This document shows positions 20,175-27,761 of a stretch of DNA of 64,000 bases, piece after piece. Made by a program: the position numbers and the translations under genes. Below the pieces are notes generated by a model. It was not told the origin of the DNA. It ran no database searches and saw only the letters and a program-made list of their open reading frames with translations. Source of the DNA: Bifidobacterium pseudocatenulatum DSM 20438 = JCM 1200 = LMG 10505. GTDB taxonomy: Bacteria; Actinomycetota; Actinomycetes; Actinomycetales; Bifidobacteriaceae. Numbering within the stretch: the first letter of the stretch is position 1; each line of letters starts with the position of its first letter. The stretch is from positions 620,001 to 684,000 of the forward strand of contig NZ_AP012330.1 in assembly GCF_001025215.1 (NCBI RefSeq), read 5' to 3'.

Positions 20175-21533
20175 ATGAAGTTCACTGCATCCAAGAAAAC
20201 AATCGCTCTGGTTGCTGCTGCTGCGATGCTGACTAGTGTCGCAGCCTGCGGGAGTTCCTCGAATTCGAGTTCTTCGGGGGTGACAGAGGGTGGTAAGACT
20301 GAAATTACGGTATGGTCTTGGGATTCCACTTTGCCGCGTACCGTGAAGGATTTTGAAAAGGCCAATCCGGACATCACTGTTAAGGTGACCAATGCCGGCA
20401 CGAACAAGACCGAATACACGGCTTTGAACAATGCGCTTTCTGCAGGTAAAGGTGCGCCAGATTTGGTGCAGATTGAGTATTATGCACTTCCCGAATATCA
20501 GGTTCGTGGAGAGATTGAAGACCTGAGTCAGTTTGGTGCGGGCAAGTTCTCGGATTTCTATACGCCGGGCACGTGGGCTTCTGTGAAACTTAATGGCGGT
20601 GTGTATGCACTGCCGATGGATTCCGGACCGATGGCATGGTTCTATAACAAGGATGTGTTTGATAAGGCCGGGGTCGATCCGACTCGGGTGAGGACGTGGG
20701 ATGAGTTCTACGATGCTGCCAAGAAGGTTCGCGCAACAGGGTCCTACATTACGTCCGATTCTGGTGATGCTGGCTTCTTCGATTCCATGACATGGCTGGC
20801 GGGCGCGACGCCGTTCTCCACTGGTTCCGATGGACAGTCCGTCACCATCAACCTCAGCAATGATTCCAAGGTCAAGACTTTTGTTGATTTCTGGCAGAAG
20901 ATGATTGATGATGATCTTATCGATACCAAGACCGCAGGCTGGAGTGATGATTGGAACAAGAGTTTGAATGACGGCTCTATCGCTTCGCTGCTGACCGGTG
21001 CTTGGATGCCGTACAACTTGCTTTCCGGTGCTCCTGACGGTGAGGGGAAGTGGCGTGTTGCTCAGATGCCGACTCCGGATGGATCTGAAACCAATTCCGA
21101 GAACGGTGGTTCTTCGCTGGCGATGGTCAAGACGGATGACAAGGCCAAGGCCGAAGCTGCATACAAGTTCGCTGAATATGCGTGCCACAATGCCGAAGGC
21201 ATCAAGACTCGCGTCGCTGGCGGCGCATTCCCTGCCGATAACGACACTCTCGCTTCTGATGACTTCCTGAACATGACCTCTCTGACTGATTCCGATGGCA
21301 ATGCGCACGAATACTTCGGTGGTCAGAAGTTCAATGAGGAGCTCGCCAAGGCTGCGGCCAATGTTTCGACTGGCTACAAGTTCCTGCCGTTCGAGGTTTA
21401 TGCGCGTGGCGTATATAGCGATGATGCCGGTGGTGCATATACCGACAAGTCCGTCACCCTTGCTGAAGGTGTTCAGGCTTGGGAAAAGAATATCAAGGAT
21501 TATGCATCTCAGCAGGGCTACACCGTGAAGTAG
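20175..21533 (+). CDS. Sugar ABC transporter substrate-binding lipoprotein
   Basis: A 452-residue extracellular binding protein (MalE/UgpB class). Lipoprotein signal peptide with cysteine in SVAACGSS, Ser-rich tether, then ITVWSWDSTLPRTVKDFEKANPDI, the usual opening of this family. The ATG at 20175 follows GGAAGGAAG. The in-frame ATG at 20127 lacks such a site. It should load the permeases at 14126-16129, and the same operator type controls both. It is a close paralog of the gene at 21748. Confidence 0.92.
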   Translation: MKFTASKKTIALVAAAAMLTSVAACGSSSNSSSSGVTEGGKTEITVWSWDSTLPRTVKDFEKANPDITVKVTNAGTNKTEYTALNNALSAGKGAPDLVQIEYYALPEYQVRGEIEDLSQFGAGKFSDFYTPGTWASVKLNGGVYALPMDSGPMAWFYNKDVFDKAGVDPTRVRTWDEFYDAAKKVRATGSYITSDSGDAGFFDSMTWLAGATPFSTGSDGQSVTINLSNDSKVKTFVDFWQKMIDDDLIDTKTAGWSDDWNKSLNDGSIASLLTGAWMPYNLLSGAPDGEGKWRVAQMPTPDGSETNSENGGSSLAMVKTDDKAKAEAAYKFAEYACHNAEGIKTRVAGGAFPADNDTLASDDFLNMTSLTDSDGNAHEYFGGQKFNEELAKAAANVSTGYKFLPFEVYARGVYSDDAGGAYTDKSVTLAEGVQAWEKNIKDYASQQGYTVK

Positions 21534-21566
21534 CTGCATGATTCCATAGTGGAATCGGTAAATATG

Positions 21567-21610
21567 AGCGTCTGTGGATTGAGGGATTGTCAATCGGCGG
21601 ACGCTTTTTT
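21567..21610 (+). terminator. Terminator after the first sugar-binding protein gene
   Basis: AGCGTCTGTGGATTGA pairs imperfectly with TCAATCGGCGGACGCT and is followed by a run of six T. A smaller stem (GATTCCA/TGGAATC) precedes it. Confidence 0.8.
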
Positions 21611-21747
21611 GAGCTATCAGTGGATTGCGTGGCTGAATCGAAGAGATTGGAGGATTGTACGCTGGCTTTCGGGTGACTGACGTACACTCGAATGCGTATG
21701 TCTGTACGTACGTTTTCGTGTGGGAACATCAAACGGAAGGAATCGGC

Positions 21748-23160
21748 TTGAAACTGGTGAAACGACTCATCGCCATCTGCTGTGCGGCCATTATGGCAGT
21801 CAGTGCGGCCGCTTGCGGAGCCAACGTCGATTCCCGCACCGAAATCACCGTGTGGTCGTGGGAGCCGAGCATGAAACAGGTCATTGCCAGCTTCGAAAAG
21901 GAAAACCCCGACATCCACGTTATTTGGAAGAACACAAGCGGTTACGACAATCTCAACAACGCCATTCAAGACGGTTACGGCATTCCCGACGTGGTGCAAT
22001 TGGAATACTATGCGTTGCGCCAGTACGCGGTAAGCGGCCAGCTGGTGGCGATCACCGGGCGTACGGAAGGCTACGGCGATTTCTACACGCCCGGTACGTG
22101 GGCTTCGGTGCAGCTGAACGGCCGCGTGTACGGCCTTCCCATGGATTCCGGTCCAATGGCGTTCTTCTACAACGACAGCGTGTTCGAGCAGGTAGGCATC
22201 GATGCCTCCAAGATTCGCACGTGGGACGACTATTACGAGGCGGCCAAAAAGCTGAAAAGCATCGGCGTGTACATCGCAGCCGATTCGGGTGACGCCAGCT
22301 TCTACGACACGATGATCTGGCTTGCCGGAGGCCGTCCGTTCTCCACCTCCAACGACGGCAAAAACGTGACGATCAACCTCACCGACGATGAGGGTACGAG
22401 AACCTTCACCGAATTCTGGCAGAAAATGATCGACGAAGGTTTGGTCGCCACCAATCTGACCACATGGTCCGATGGGTGGAAGGAAGCCGTGGGGGAGGGG
22501 AAGATCGCCTCCATGTTCTCCGGTGCTTGGCTGCCGTCGCTGCTCATGTCGAACCTTCCCGGAACTGCGGGTTTGTGGCGTGTGGCACAGATGCCCACGC
22601 CGGATGGCAGTTATACCACGTCGGAAAACGGCGGTTCGGCGCTGGCTGTGTTGCAGCGTTCGCGCAAGCCCGAAGCGTCATATCGTTTCATCGAATACGC
22701 ATGCCATAACGCGGAAGGCATCAAAGCCCGTGTGGACGGCGGTGCGTTCCCCGCCGATAACATCACGTTGTCTGATCGGGAATTCCTGCGCAAAACCACC
22801 GTGACCGACGAACGTGGCATTGAAATCCCGTATTTCGGCGGTCAGGAATACAATCGCGTGCTTTCCCAAGCCGCGGAAAACGTGTCGACCGGTTACCAGT
22901 ATCTGCCGTTTGAAGTGTATGCGCGAAGCGACTTCCGCACTACCGTAGGCAAGGCCTACAAATGGTCGAGCCGGTTGCGCAAAGAGCAGGACAGGCTGAA
23001 TATCATCGCGGCCGGTGGCAAAGTGTCCGACAAATCCGCCATCGGCGACGCGTTGAAGGAAACTGATTCCGCTGATCGTCTCAAATTGAAAAGCGGTATT
23101 GCGCTGTGGCAGAAGGATTTGAAGGAATACGGAGCCAATCAGGGCTTCACTATTCAATAA
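21748..23160 (+). CDS. Second sugar ABC transporter substrate-binding lipoprotein
   Basis: About 470 residues with a TTG start at 21748, chosen because GGAAGGA lies upstream and translation gives a clean lipoprotein signal (KRLIAICCAAIMAVSAAACGA). It shares long stretches with the 20175 product (DFYTPGTWASV, YGLPMDSGPMAFFYN, EYACHNAEGIK, ENVSTGYQYLPFEVYAR). It differs by an insertion of about 30 residues near the C terminus, rich in Lys and Ser (about 398-440). No permease accompanies it, so it may feed the same permease pair with a different ligand. I found no good LacI-type operator before it. Confidence 0.88.
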   Translation: MKLVKRLIAICCAAIMAVSAAACGANVDSRTEITVWSWEPSMKQVIASFEKENPDIHVIWKNTSGYDNLNNAIQDGYGIPDVVQLEYYALRQYAVSGQLVAITGRTEGYGDFYTPGTWASVQLNGRVYGLPMDSGPMAFFYNDSVFEQVGIDASKIRTWDDYYEAAKKLKSIGVYIAADSGDASFYDTMIWLAGGRPFSTSNDGKNVTINLTDDEGTRTFTEFWQKMIDEGLVATNLTTWSDGWKEAVGEGKIASMFSGAWLPSLLMSNLPGTAGLWRVAQMPTPDGSYTTSENGGSALAVLQRSRKPEASYRFIEYACHNAEGIKARVDGGAFPADNITLSDREFLRKTTVTDERGIEIPYFGGQEYNRVLSQAAENVSTGYQYLPFEVYARSDFRTTVGKAYKWSSRLRKEQDRLNIIAAGGKVSDKSAIGDALKETDSADRLKLKSGIALWQKDLKEYGANQGFTIQ

Positions 23161-23173
23161 ATATTAATTATTC

Positions 23174-23182
23174 ATATAAGAT
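23174..23182 (+). repeat. Left copy of a 9-bp direct repeat bounding a foreign cassette
   Basis: ATATAAGAT occurs here and at 25436-25444, at the two edges of sequence unlike its surroundings. It could be a target-site duplication or a microhomology deletion scar. Chance identity in AT-rich DNA is possible. Confidence 0.4.
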
Positions 23183-23828
23183 GTCAGACTATAACCTGAC
23201 CGCAGACGGCTACGGCATGACTTCTGCCCTAAATGCCAGAACCGCAGCCGACGCCATCCGCCAGCGGGAATTTGATTTAGCGCTGCTGGACATCAACCTG
23301 CCGGATGGAAATGGTTTTGAGATGTGCAAGCTGATAAAGCCCCAACACCCAGACACCATCGTGATTTTCCTAACCGCCAACGATCAGGAGAGTGACCAGA
23401 TACGGGGCTATGAGGCGGGCGCGGTGGACTACATCACAAAGCCCTTTGTAATCGGGGCCTTGCAGCGAAAAATCAAAGCCATGTTCACCATGCTGAAACA
23501 CCACAGACCGGCCAAGGATATTTACGACGACGGGCGGCTGTTTCTGGACTTCCCGGAGCAGACGGCTTCCTTAAACGGCAAGCCCCTGACCCTATCCCCG
23601 ATGGAGTACAAAATGCTGAACCTGTTCCGCAAAAATCCCCGGCAAGTGCTGACCCGCGGGCAGCTTTTGGAAAAACTGTGGGATATAGACGAAAGGTTTG
23701 TGGACGAACACACCCTGACAACCTCCATCAGCCGGATTCGCAGCAAGATCGAAGCCGACGGCGGCGCACCCTACATTAAGACCGTTTACGGCATGGGGTA
23801 TCGATGGACGGGAGGCGAGGCAAAATGA
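23181..23828 (+). pseudogene. 5'-truncated OmpR/PhoB-type response regulator
   Basis: About 215 residues resemble two-component regulators of Clostridia and other Firmicutes. The receiver keeps the phospho-Asp segment LALLDINLPDGNGFEM and the Lys of YITKPF, and a winged-helix DNA-binding domain follows to GMGYRW. The first strand and the acidic pair that bind magnesium, roughly 20 residues, are missing: homology starts at an ATG on the cassette border with no ribosome binding site. Codon use (CCC, CGG, GGC) differs from flanking bifidobacterial genes. Probably a non-functional remnant of a transferred two-component system. Confidence 0.75.
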
Positions 23829-24856
23829 AGTTTCAAAACCTCTCAGTAAAGCGGCTGTTTGGCCGGGTGGCAATAGGGTTGTCCTCTCCGTGTCCGGGAT
23901 CACCATAGCCCTGTTTCTTGTGACAAAACAGGTTGCGGTGCTGCTGACGGGCGGGGCGCCGCTGCTTGTGCGCCCTTGTGGGGATTTTTGTACTGACGCA
24001 GGCGTTTGGAAAGCGGTTGTCACAGTTTACCGCTGACCTGTGCCAGACTTTAAACCACATGATCGCCGGGAATGAAGCGCCCCAGCGCCCAGAGGACAGC
24101 GAAACCCAGCTTGCCAGAATCGGACACCGGCTGGCAAGGCTTTACCAGATCATGCAGGAGAACCGCCGCCGGGTGGACGAGAAACGGCAGGAGTTACAAA
24201 CCCTTGTATCAGATATTTCCCATCAGGTAAAAACGCCTGTAAGCAATCTGAAAATGGCGACGGACACCCTGCTGGAAAAGCCCATGACCGAGGTGGAGCG
24301 CACCGATTTTATCCGGGGAATCCGCAGCCAGACGGATAAGCTGGACTTTCTCTTTCAAGCCCTTGTGAAAACCTCCCGGCTGGAAACGGTCGTGATCCAG
24401 TTGGATAAGAAATCGGGCCGCCTCTTTGATACCGTGGCGCAGGCCATGAGTGGGATCGTGTATGCAGCGGAGAAAAAGGAAATCGCCGTGTCTGTGGACT
24501 GCCCGGAGGATTTGACCGTTTCCCATGACAGCAAGTGGACATCCGAAGCCCTCTTTAACCTGCTTGACAATGCAGTGAAGTACACCCCGGCAGGCGGGAA
24601 GATCTCTGTGTCGGTGGTACTGTGGGAAGTGTATGTGGAGATCAAAGTGACCGACACCGGCAAGGGCATTTCCGAAAGCAATCAGGCCGCCATCTTCCGG
24701 CGCTTCTATCGTGAGGAAGAAGTACACGAGCAGCAGGGCGTGGGCATTGGCCTGTATCTGGCCCGCGAAATCGTAACGTGGCAGGGCGGCTATATCAAGG
24801 TGATTTCGGAGCCGGGCAAAGGTTCGAAATTTTCTATTATGCTCCCTACAAAATGA
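23825..24856 (+). pseudogene. Frameshifted sensor histidine kinase
   Basis: The ATG at 23825 overlaps the regulator stop (ATGA), and MKFQNLSVKRLF is a plausible kinase start. The frame is lost near 23877 and lost again near 23960-23966 inside the membrane segment, so at least two indels separate the start from the intact part. From 23966 on, an open frame encodes a HAMP-like linker, the H-box SDISHQVKTPVSNLK, the N-box LFNLLDNAVKYTPAGG and G-boxes (DTGKGIS, GVGIGLYLAREI). The catalytic part is complete but the sensor/membrane part is broken. Confidence 0.8.
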
Positions 24857-24882
24857 AAGTAAATGAGCGAGGTGTTTCTATT

Positions 24883-25302
24883 ATGAATGAACGAGAAAAA
24901 ACGATCCGACTGTGGTTTGATATGTGGCTTTATCAGAAAGATATGGGTATTGATGATATTTTTACAGAAGATGTCCTCTATACAGAAAGTTGGTGTCCCC
25001 AGTATAGCAATCGTAAAACCGTAAAGCATTGGTTTCAGGAATGGAATACCCGTGGAAAAGTGGTAATTTGGGAAATCAGGCAATTCTTCCATAAAGACAA
25101 TCAAACGATTGTAGAATGGTATTTCAAAAATGAAATGAATAATGGGGATATAGAGGAATTTGACGGCGTTTCTTTGGTCGAATGGACAGAGGACAATAAA
25201 ATAAAAGCATTAAAAGAGTTTGGGTGTAACCGTAATACTTATAATCCCTATCAAGAAAGCGACATCCCTCAATTTAGAAATCAAAAGGCGAATTGGTTTT
25301 AG
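24883..25302 (+). CDS. NTF2-like (SnoaL-type) fold protein, low G+C
   Basis: A 139-residue protein. The pattern of an N-terminal helix (IRLWFDMWLYQKD), acidic and aromatic-rich strands (VLYTESWCPQYSN; IVEWYFKNE; GVSLVEWTEDNKIKALKEFG) suggests a small cone-shaped NTF2-like domain of the kind that binds small ligands. Function is unknown. G+C is about 40 percent, well below neighbours and below the kinase remnant, so it was probably acquired from a low-G+C Firmicute. GAGG precedes the ATG at 24883. Confidence 0.65.
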   Translation: MNEREKTIRLWFDMWLYQKDMGIDDIFTEDVLYTESWCPQYSNRKTVKHWFQEWNTRGKVVIWEIRQFFHKDNQTIVEWYFKNEMNNGDIEEFDGVSLVEWTEDNKIKALKEFGCNRNTYNPYQESDIPQFRNQKANWF

Positions 25303-25335
25303 AAGTGTATGAAGTTCTACGCAATTCGGAGAGGC

Positions 25336-25356
25336 TTGTATTTTCTTAAAATACAA
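25336..25356. repeat. Small inverted repeat after the NTF2-like gene
   Basis: TTGTATTTT and AAAATACAA flank CTT, a 9-bp perfect stem next to the longer repeat that follows. Confidence 0.5.
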
Positions 25357-25357
25357 A

Positions 25358-25409
25358 AATAATGATGGTTGTCTTGTATTCGATTGAAAGCAAGACAACC
25401 ATCATTATT
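25358..25409. terminator. 19-bp perfect inverted repeat at the end of the cassette
   Basis: AATAATGATGGTTGTCTTG (25358-25376) is exactly inverted at 25391-25409 around a 14-base loop. It may be a terminator serving the cassette gene and coaX from opposite sides, or the terminal repeat of a lost mobile element. Confidence 0.6.
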
Positions 25410-25435
25410 ATGTACTGAGATTGCACATATCTAAA

Positions 25436-25444
25436 ATATAAGAT
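25436..25444 (+). repeat. Right copy of the 9-bp direct repeat
   Basis: ATATAAGAT, identical to 23174-23182, four bases before the coaX stop codon. Together the copies bracket the foreign segment. Confidence 0.4.
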
Positions 25445-25447
25445 TTT

Positions 25448-26218
25448 CTATCGTACGTTACGCTCGTAAATATGCAGCATGCCTTTGAAAATCAGATCAG
25501 GGTCATAAATGTCGATCATGTCGGTATCGTCGGCGAACACGCGGCTTAATCCGCCCGTCGCAACCACGCGGAAATCCTCGTCGATTTCACGATGGAATTG
25601 CGCGATCGTACGTTCGATGCCGCCAAGGAAGTTGTAATACAGGCCGGCCTGCATGGCTGGCCTGGTGCTTTTCGCCAGAATCGACGAGGGGCGCGTGATC
25701 TCCACTTCCGGCAACTGGGCCGTGGCATCCCACAAGGCGGCCGCGCCTGTGCGAATGCCGGTGGTGATGAGCCCGCAAATCACCGACGCATCGGCGGTCA
25801 CATAGTTGAATGTGGTGGCCGTGCCGAAATCCGCCACCAGAATCGGCCCGCCATACTCGTAGTAGGCTCCCGCACAGTCGGCAATGCAGTCCGCGCCCAT
25901 ATTCTGCGGATTGTCCATGCGAATATTGATGCCGGTTTTGACTCCCGGTCCAACAATCATCGGATCGATATTGAGGAATTTCACAATGCTGGCACGGAAC
26001 GAATGCATGACCTTCGGCACCACCGACGTGATGATCACATCGTCCACATCGCCCGGCGCATAGCCGCTCAGCCGCAGGAATTGCGTGATCATCAGGCCAT
26101 ATTCATCCGACGTGTGGTTCGCCTTCGTGGTGATGCGATACGTGCCGGCGATATGCCCGTCATCGAGAAAGCCGATCACCACATTGGTGTTGCCGATGTC
26201 GACTGCGACCAGAAGCAT
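25448..26218 (-). CDS. coaX: Type III pantothenate kinase
   Basis: A 256-residue ASKHA-fold kinase that phosphorylates pantothenate, the first step of coenzyme A synthesis. Hallmarks are DIGNTNVVIGF at the N terminus (phosphate-binding), DFGTATTFNYV near residue 128 and TTGIRTGAAALWDATAQLPEV near 152. It lies just downstream of coaBC on the same strand, 58 bases apart, so two steps of the CoA pathway are encoded together. Confidence 0.95.
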   Translation of the reverse strand: MLLVAVDIGNTNVVIGFLDDGHIAGTYRITTKANHTSDEYGLMITQFLRLSGYAPGDVDDVIITSVVPKVMHSFRASIVKFLNIDPMIVGPGVKTGINIRMDNPQNMGADCIADCAGAYYEYGGPILVADFGTATTFNYVTADASVICGLITTGIRTGAAALWDATAQLPEVEITRPSSILAKSTRPAMQAGLYYNFLGGIERTIAQFHREIDEDFRVVATGGLSRVFADDTDMIDIYDPDLIFKGMLHIYERNVR

Positions 26219-26276
26219 GTCGAATTCTCCTTACGATTGCTGTATTGACGCTATTTCCTGTGATGTTGGTTGATGG

Positions 26277-27560
26277 TTACGATGCTTGCGATTCAGCGGA
26301 TTCGGTATTGCGCAACGCTGCCAATTCGGTGAGGATGCGTTCCGCCAATTCCTGCTTGCTCATCTTGTTCCAATGCTCGATGATCGGTTCGTCGGTGGTT
26401 TCGCCGGGTTTCAGCACGGTCACCACATTCGTATCCACCGCGAATCCGGCGCCGGGAGTGTTGAGATTGTTGGCCACCAGCATGGAACAATGCTTGGATG
26501 TGAGTTTTTTCGCTGCGTTCGATTCAAGATCCTGCGTTTCCATGGCGAAACCGCACAAGGTTTGACCGGCGGTTTTATGCGCGCCTGCCCATGCGAGAAT
26601 ATCGGGATTCGAAGTGAGCCGCAGATCGATATTGACGCGCCCGTTCTTCTTGATTTTCTCCGAAGACTGCTCAATCGGGCGGAAATCGCCGACGGCAGCG
26701 GCCATAATCGTCAAATCGGCCTGCGTGAAATGCTCTTGCACCGCGTTGAACATTTGCTGCGCGGTGGTGACGTGAACCGTATCAATGCCGCGGGGAGCGC
26801 TCAATGTGACAGGGCCGGATACCAGCGTCACATCCGCGCCCATATCGCGTGCCTGCTCGGCGATCGCATAGCCCATTTTTCCAGTGGAATGATTGGTGAG
26901 GTAGCGCACGGGATCAAGCGGCTCCTGTGTGGGGCCGGCGGTGACGAGCACATGCAATCCGTGCAATGGCAACGTTTCTGCGGGCTGGTCCGCACGCAGC
27001 AGATCAGCTACGGCAGCTTCGATCGCAGCAGGCTCCTCCATGCGCCCCTTGCCAACATCCTGGCAGGCAAGCATACCGGATCCCGGCTCCACAATGGTCC
27101 ATCCAAGTTCACGGCAGGCATTGAGATTGCGTTGCGTCACGGCATTCTCATACATGTGCACGTTCATGGCAGGGCATAGGATTTTCGGTCCCTCGCTATA
27201 GGCAAGCACGGTACTTGTCAGCTGGTCGTCGGCAATGCCGCATGCGATTTTCGCAATGATATCGGCGCTCGCGGGAGCAATGACGAGCATGTCCGCCCAT
27301 TTCGCATCATCCACGTGATTGATATGCAGCGGATCGGATGGCGTATGCGCAACATCGCCGTCATTGCGCTGTGCTGCGAACATGGACGTGCGCGTCTGCG
27401 TATGCGTGAGCGAGCTGAACGTCAACGGGGTGACGAACTCCTGCGCGGCCGCGGTCATGGCTACGCGAACCTCATGTCCCTGCTTGCTCCAGTCGGAGGC
27501 GAGATGGCAGGCCTTGAATGCGGCGATGCTGCCGGTCACGCCGAGAAGAATATGCGCCAT
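26277..27560 (-). CDS. coaBC: Phosphopantothenoylcysteine decarboxylase / phosphopantothenate--cysteine ligase
   Basis: A 427-residue bifunctional enzyme (Dfp). The N-terminal flavin-dependent decarboxylase has LLGVTGSIAAFKA, PASADIIAKIACGIADD and CPAMNVHMYEN. The C-terminal synthetase starts near residue 195 (LVTAGPTQEPLDPVRYLTNHSTGKMG) and contains KIKKNG. The frame is open upstream to 27770, but the ATG at 27560 follows GGGAAGGA and matches family starts. Operon with coaX. Cysteine is a substrate. Confidence 0.95.
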   Translation of the reverse strand: MAHILLGVTGSIAAFKACHLASDWSKQGHEVRVAMTAAAQEFVTPLTFSSLTHTQTRTSMFAAQRNDGDVAHTPSDPLHINHVDDAKWADMLVIAPASADIIAKIACGIADDQLTSTVLAYSEGPKILCPAMNVHMYENAVTQRNLNACRELGWTIVEPGSGMLACQDVGKGRMEEPAAIEAAVADLLRADQPAETLPLHGLHVLVTAGPTQEPLDPVRYLTNHSTGKMGYAIAEQARDMGADVTLVSGPVTLSAPRGIDTVHVTTAQQMFNAVQEHFTQADLTIMAAAVGDFRPIEQSSEKIKKNGRVNIDLRLTSNPDILAWAGAHKTAGQTLCGFAMETQDLESNAAKKLTSKHCSMLVANNLNTPGAGFAVDTNVVTVLKPGETTDEPIIEHWNKMSKQELAERILTELAALRNTESAESQAS

Positions 27561-27761
27561 AGCCGATATTGTCCTTCCCTTGACGTTGGCAAGACTTACG
27601 AAAACTGCGTCAAGTATATATCGAACCGGCTGAGGCATGCGGCATTGCGGCATTGCCGTCAGATGAATCCTGCGGGCATGGCGGATTGTAGAATCAGACT
27701 TTGGTGATCGACCCGTACAGGCGGTCAACCAGAACAAACACATAATCAAACAGGAGCAATC

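Noticed and set aside
23106..23180. A start for the response regulator inside the preceding binding-protein gene
   Set aside because: Those codons belong to another frame of the binding-protein gene. Homology to regulators begins only near 23181.
25592..27179. Plus-strand frames opposite coaX and coaBC
   Set aside because: The minus-strand products are unmistakable. The plus frames have no motifs.
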